DNA of 64,000 nt. It comes from Pseudomonas viridiflava (GTDB lineage Bacteria; Pseudomonadota; Gammaproteobacteria; Pseudomonadales; Pseudomonadaceae). A program made the position numbers and the translations under genes. Every line of letters begins with the position of its first letter. Positions within the stretch are counted from its first letter, which is position 1. Positions 61,400-64,000 of this stretch are shown here, piece by piece. The notes under the pieces are model-generated. The model did no database searches. It was given only the letters and a program-made list of their open reading frames with translations, and had not been told where the DNA came from. The stretch is from positions 62,001 through 126,000 of the forward strand of contig NZ_UUIS01000073.1 in NCBI RefSeq assembly GCF_900589395.1, read 5' to 3'.

Positions 61400-62515
61400 T
61401 TAGGCGTCGGTAAAGCGCTGCAGCTGCATTTCCTGCAACCGGCTCAGGGTGCGGCGGAAGGGAAATTCCAGGTAGCCCTGGGTGTAGAGCTGGTCCATCG
61501 GTGTCTGCGCCTCGATGTACAGCGGGATGCGCCGGTCGTAGCACTCGTCGACCAAGGCGATGAAGCGCCGCACGCTGTCATCCTTGGGCGACAGTTGCGG
61601 CAGCTCGCGGTCACCGGCCTTGACCTGCTCGACCCCGTCCTCGGTGCCGCGAGCGATCTTCGCCTCACGCTGCACCGCACTCAGGGCCGGCACCTCACTG
61701 ATCAGCACCACGGCAAAGCGGTCGCACAGGGCGATAAAGTCCATGGCTGCCAGTGGTTGCTCGCACAGGTCGCGGTAGCGGCACCACAGCACAGTGTCGG
61801 TGTGCTGCACCACGTTGATGCTGCGATGGCCGAGCATCACCTGGGTGTCATGGGCCGGCTGGCCGCCGGTCAGTGCCTGGAAAATCTCGCCCAGCGCGCT
61901 GTCTTTGGCGCCCGGTTCCTTGACCCAATAGCGTTGCAACAGTTGCCCCGGGTGCAGGCGGTGATCTTCACCGCCGTCGACCTCGACCACCTGCATGTAG
62001 CGCTCGATGGCCGCAATCGCCGGCAAGAAGCGCTCGCGGTTATGGCCATGGCTGTACAGCTGGGGCGGCGGGATGTTGGAGGTGCAGACCAGCACCACGC
62101 CTTCTTCGAACATGGTTTGCAGCAGGCCACCGAGGATCACCGCATCGCCGATGTCAGTGACGAACAGCTCATCGAAACACAGCACCCGCACCTCGACCGC
62201 CAGCTCACGGGCAATGGTCGCCAGCGGCTGGGCGGTGCCGGTCAATTCGAACATGCGCTTGTGCACCCAGCGCATGAAGTGATGAAAATGCTGGCGCCGT
62301 GCGGGCACCTGCAGGCTGTCGTAGAAGCGGTCCATCAGCCAGGTCTTGCCGCGCCCGACCGGCCCCCACAAGTAGATGCCCCGTGGCGTGCCCTGCCCGG
62401 CCAGGGCCTGCCAGCAGCGCTGCAACTGCTCGGCCGCCTCGCGTTGCGACGCATCAAGCTGGAAGCCGTTCTGCAGGGCGTGTTCGTAGGCTTGCAAAGG
62501 GGGCAACGGGGTCAT
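61400..62515 (-). CDS. zapE: ZapE/AFG1-family ATPase
   Basis: A 371-residue P-loop ATPase of the AFG1/ZapE family, which in E. coli binds the Z-ring at division. Walker A is GPVGRGKTW and Walker B VLCFDELFVTD; FEEGVVLVCTSNIPPPQLYS with the following HNRERFLPAI is typical of the family. It may be a second paralogue, as pseudomonads usually carry another zapE in the cell-division region. A 20-bp gap separates it from the SulP gene upstream on the same strand. Confidence 0.88.
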   Translation of the reverse strand: MTPLPPLQAYEHALQNGFQLDASQREAAEQLQRCWQALAGQGTPRGIYLWGPVGRGKTWLMDRFYDSLQVPARRQHFHHFMRWVHKRMFELTGTAQPLATIARELAVEVRVLCFDELFVTDIGDAVILGGLLQTMFEEGVVLVCTSNIPPPQLYSHGHNRERFLPAIAAIERYMQVVEVDGGEDHRLHPGQLLQRYWVKEPGAKDSALGEIFQALTGGQPAHDTQVMLGHRSINVVQHTDTVLWCRYRDLCEQPLAAMDFIALCDRFAVVLISEVPALSAVQREAKIARGTEDGVEQVKAGDRELPQLSPKDDSVRRFIALVDECYDRRIPLYIEAQTPMDQLYTQGYLEFPFRRTLSRLQEMQLQRFTDA

Positions 62516-62535
62516 CGGTCACACTCCTCGTAGAG

Positions 62536-63978
62536 TCAATGCTGCACGCCCGCCCGGCGCAGCATGCTGCGGCAACGCTCGGACAAGTGCACCACGCGCA
62601 GGTGTTTGCCGGCTTTTTCATAGCGCTCGCGCAGGGTCTTGAGCGCGGCGATGGCCGAGTAGTCGACAAAGCTCAGGTGCGCGCAGTCCAGGGTCACCTG
62701 GTCGGGGTCCTGCTGCGGCGAGAACTGCTCGAGAAAGCGGGTGGTCGAGGCAAAGAACAGCGTGCCGCGCACCTGGTAGACCTTGCCCTGTGCGTCTGTT
62801 TCGTGGATGTCGGTGTACAGGTCGCGGGCGTGTTTCCAGGCAAAGTCCAGGGCCGCGACGATGACGCCGAACAAGACCGCCATCGCCAGGTCGGTCAGTA
62901 CTGTGACCACGGTCACCGCCACGATGGCCAGCATGTCGCTGGTCGGCACCTTACGCAAGATCCGCAGCGACGCCCAGGCGAAGGTCTGCTGGGCGACCAC
63001 GAACATCACCCCGACCAGCGCGGCCAGCGGAATGCGCTCGATCAACGGCGCCAGGAACAGGATGAACATCAGGATCATGACCCCGGCCACCACCCCCGAT
63101 AGCCGTCCGCGACCGCCGGAGTTCAGGTTGATCACGGTCTGGCCGATCATCGCGCAACCGCCCATGCCCCCGAACACTCCGGACACCATGTTGGCCGCGC
63201 CCAGCGCCACGCATTCGCGGTCCGGAAAGCCGCGACTCTCGGTGATTTCATCGGTGAGGTTCAGGGTCAGCAGGGTTTCCAGCAGGCCGACCATGGCCAT
63301 CACCACTGCATAGGGCGCGACGATGTACAGGGTTTCCAGGGTCCACGGCACCTGGGGCCAGGTAAAGTCCGGCAGGCCACCGGCGATGTGGGCCATGTCG
63401 CCCAGGGTGCGGGTCGGCAGGTCGAGCAGGTACACCGCAAGCCCCACGCCAAGAATCGCCACCAGCGCCGGTGGCGTGGCGCGGGTCAGGCGCGGCAGCA
63501 GGTAGACGATGGCCATGGTCACCGCCACCAGCCCCAGCATGATGTACAGCGCCTGGCCGCTCAGCCAGATGTCGTCATGCTGGAAGTGCTCCAGCTGGGC
63601 CATGGCAATGACGATGGCCAGGCCGTTGACGAAGCCGAGCATCACCGGATACGGCACCAGTCGCACCAGCTTGCCCAGGCGCAACAGACCGAACAGGACC
63701 ATCAACGCGCCGCTGAGCAAGACCGTGGCCAGCAGGTATTGCACGCCGTGCTCGACCACCAGCGCGACGATGACCACCGCCATGGAGCCGGCCGCGCCGG
63801 AGATCATCCCCGGCCGGCCGCCGAACAGCGCGGTCAGGGTGCAGATGATGAAGGCGCCGTACAGGCCCATCAGCGGGTTGAGGTGGGCGACCAGGGCAAA
63901 AGCGATGCACTCGGGCACCAGCGCAAAGGACGTGGTCAGTCCGGCCAGGACATCAGCGCGAATACGTTTGGGTTTCAT
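62536..63978 (-). CDS. SulP-family anion transporter with STAS domain
   Basis: A 480-residue inner-membrane permease of the SulP/SLC26 family. About 10-12 helices (ADVLAGLTTSFALVPECIAF, then GLYGAFIICTLTALFGGRPG; GGMGGCAMIGQTVINLNSGG) are followed by a short C-terminal STAS domain (LDCAHLSFVDYSAIAALKTL). Substrate may be sulfate, bicarbonate or a dicarboxylate; it cannot be told from sequence. ATG 63978 is chosen over a TTG at 63981. Confidence 0.9.
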   Translation of the reverse strand: MKPKRIRADVLAGLTTSFALVPECIAFALVAHLNPLMGLYGAFIICTLTALFGGRPGMISGAAGSMAVVIVALVVEHGVQYLLATVLLSGALMVLFGLLRLGKLVRLVPYPVMLGFVNGLAIVIAMAQLEHFQHDDIWLSGQALYIMLGLVAVTMAIVYLLPRLTRATPPALVAILGVGLAVYLLDLPTRTLGDMAHIAGGLPDFTWPQVPWTLETLYIVAPYAVVMAMVGLLETLLTLNLTDEITESRGFPDRECVALGAANMVSGVFGGMGGCAMIGQTVINLNSGGRGRLSGVVAGVMILMFILFLAPLIERIPLAALVGVMFVVAQQTFAWASLRILRKVPTSDMLAIVAVTVVTVLTDLAMAVLFGVIVAALDFAWKHARDLYTDIHETDAQGKVYQVRGTLFFASTTRFLEQFSPQQDPDQVTLDCAHLSFVDYSAIAALKTLRERYEKAGKHLRVVHLSERCRSMLRRAGVQH

Positions 63979-64000
63979 CAATCACCAGGCAACCTGTGCA

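Overview
The window is a high-GC gamma-proteobacterial chromosome segment whose gene content points to Pseudomonas, most likely the P. putida / P. entomophila side of the genus: hpd, a gntR-gntK-gntP gluconate locus, an rsmE-type csrA, a complete paa phenylacetate locus, a sia-type c-di-GMP cluster, a VgrG island and abundant REP-type hairpins. This is a recognition-based assignment; no database search was run. No rRNA, tRNA or CRISPR was seen.

Layout. 1-4.4 kb: the 5' part of hpd (minus), then a GlcG-like gene followed by a shortened, apparently inactivated malate synthase G relative and a LysR regulator. 4.6-9.1 kb: an MFS transporter and the gluconate locus (gntR divergent from gntK-gntP), with three matching palindromic operators. 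9.1-17.6 kb: csrA with a long leader, a three-gene membrane/stress cluster, several small or orphan genes, and a structured gene-free stretch at 14.6-15.2 kb. 17.6-24.2 kb: a hybrid histidine kinase, then a FecI-type sigma factor, a FecR regulator and a TonB-dependent receptor (iron uptake).

24.5-43.1 kb is a full phenylacetate catabolon: paaX-paaY (minus), paaFGHIJK, paaABCDE, a DUF485 gene with paaL (permease) and paaM (porin), and paaZ. PaaK activates phenylacetate, PaaABCDE epoxidises the ring, PaaG isomerises, PaaZ opens and oxidises the ring, and PaaJ, PaaF and PaaH carry out the beta-oxidation-like steps. A repeated box, GTATCGCTTA, lies in the paaF and paaA promoter regions and is a candidate PaaX operator. 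A 429-bp mobile-looking repeat with terminal inverted repeats sits between paaK and paaA.

43.1-51.4 kb: a four-gene sia cluster (phosphatase, kinase, SiaC, diguanylate cyclase) whose phosphatase has a CBS-like N-terminus, a GGDEF gene relic, a LysR/PACE efflux pair, a PhzF-like gene and two transporters. 51.4-61.3 kb: a 133-bp tandem repeat, then an orphan type VI secretion island: vgrG, a DUF4123 adaptor, a VasX/BTH_I2691-like pore-forming effector and a membrane immunity candidate. Downstream lie a second effector tail, a second immunity paralogue and a third effector fragment. These form a head-to-tail array of overlapping toxin/immunity modules and are the most notable feature of the window. 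The segment ends with a ZapE-like ATPase and a SulP transporter.
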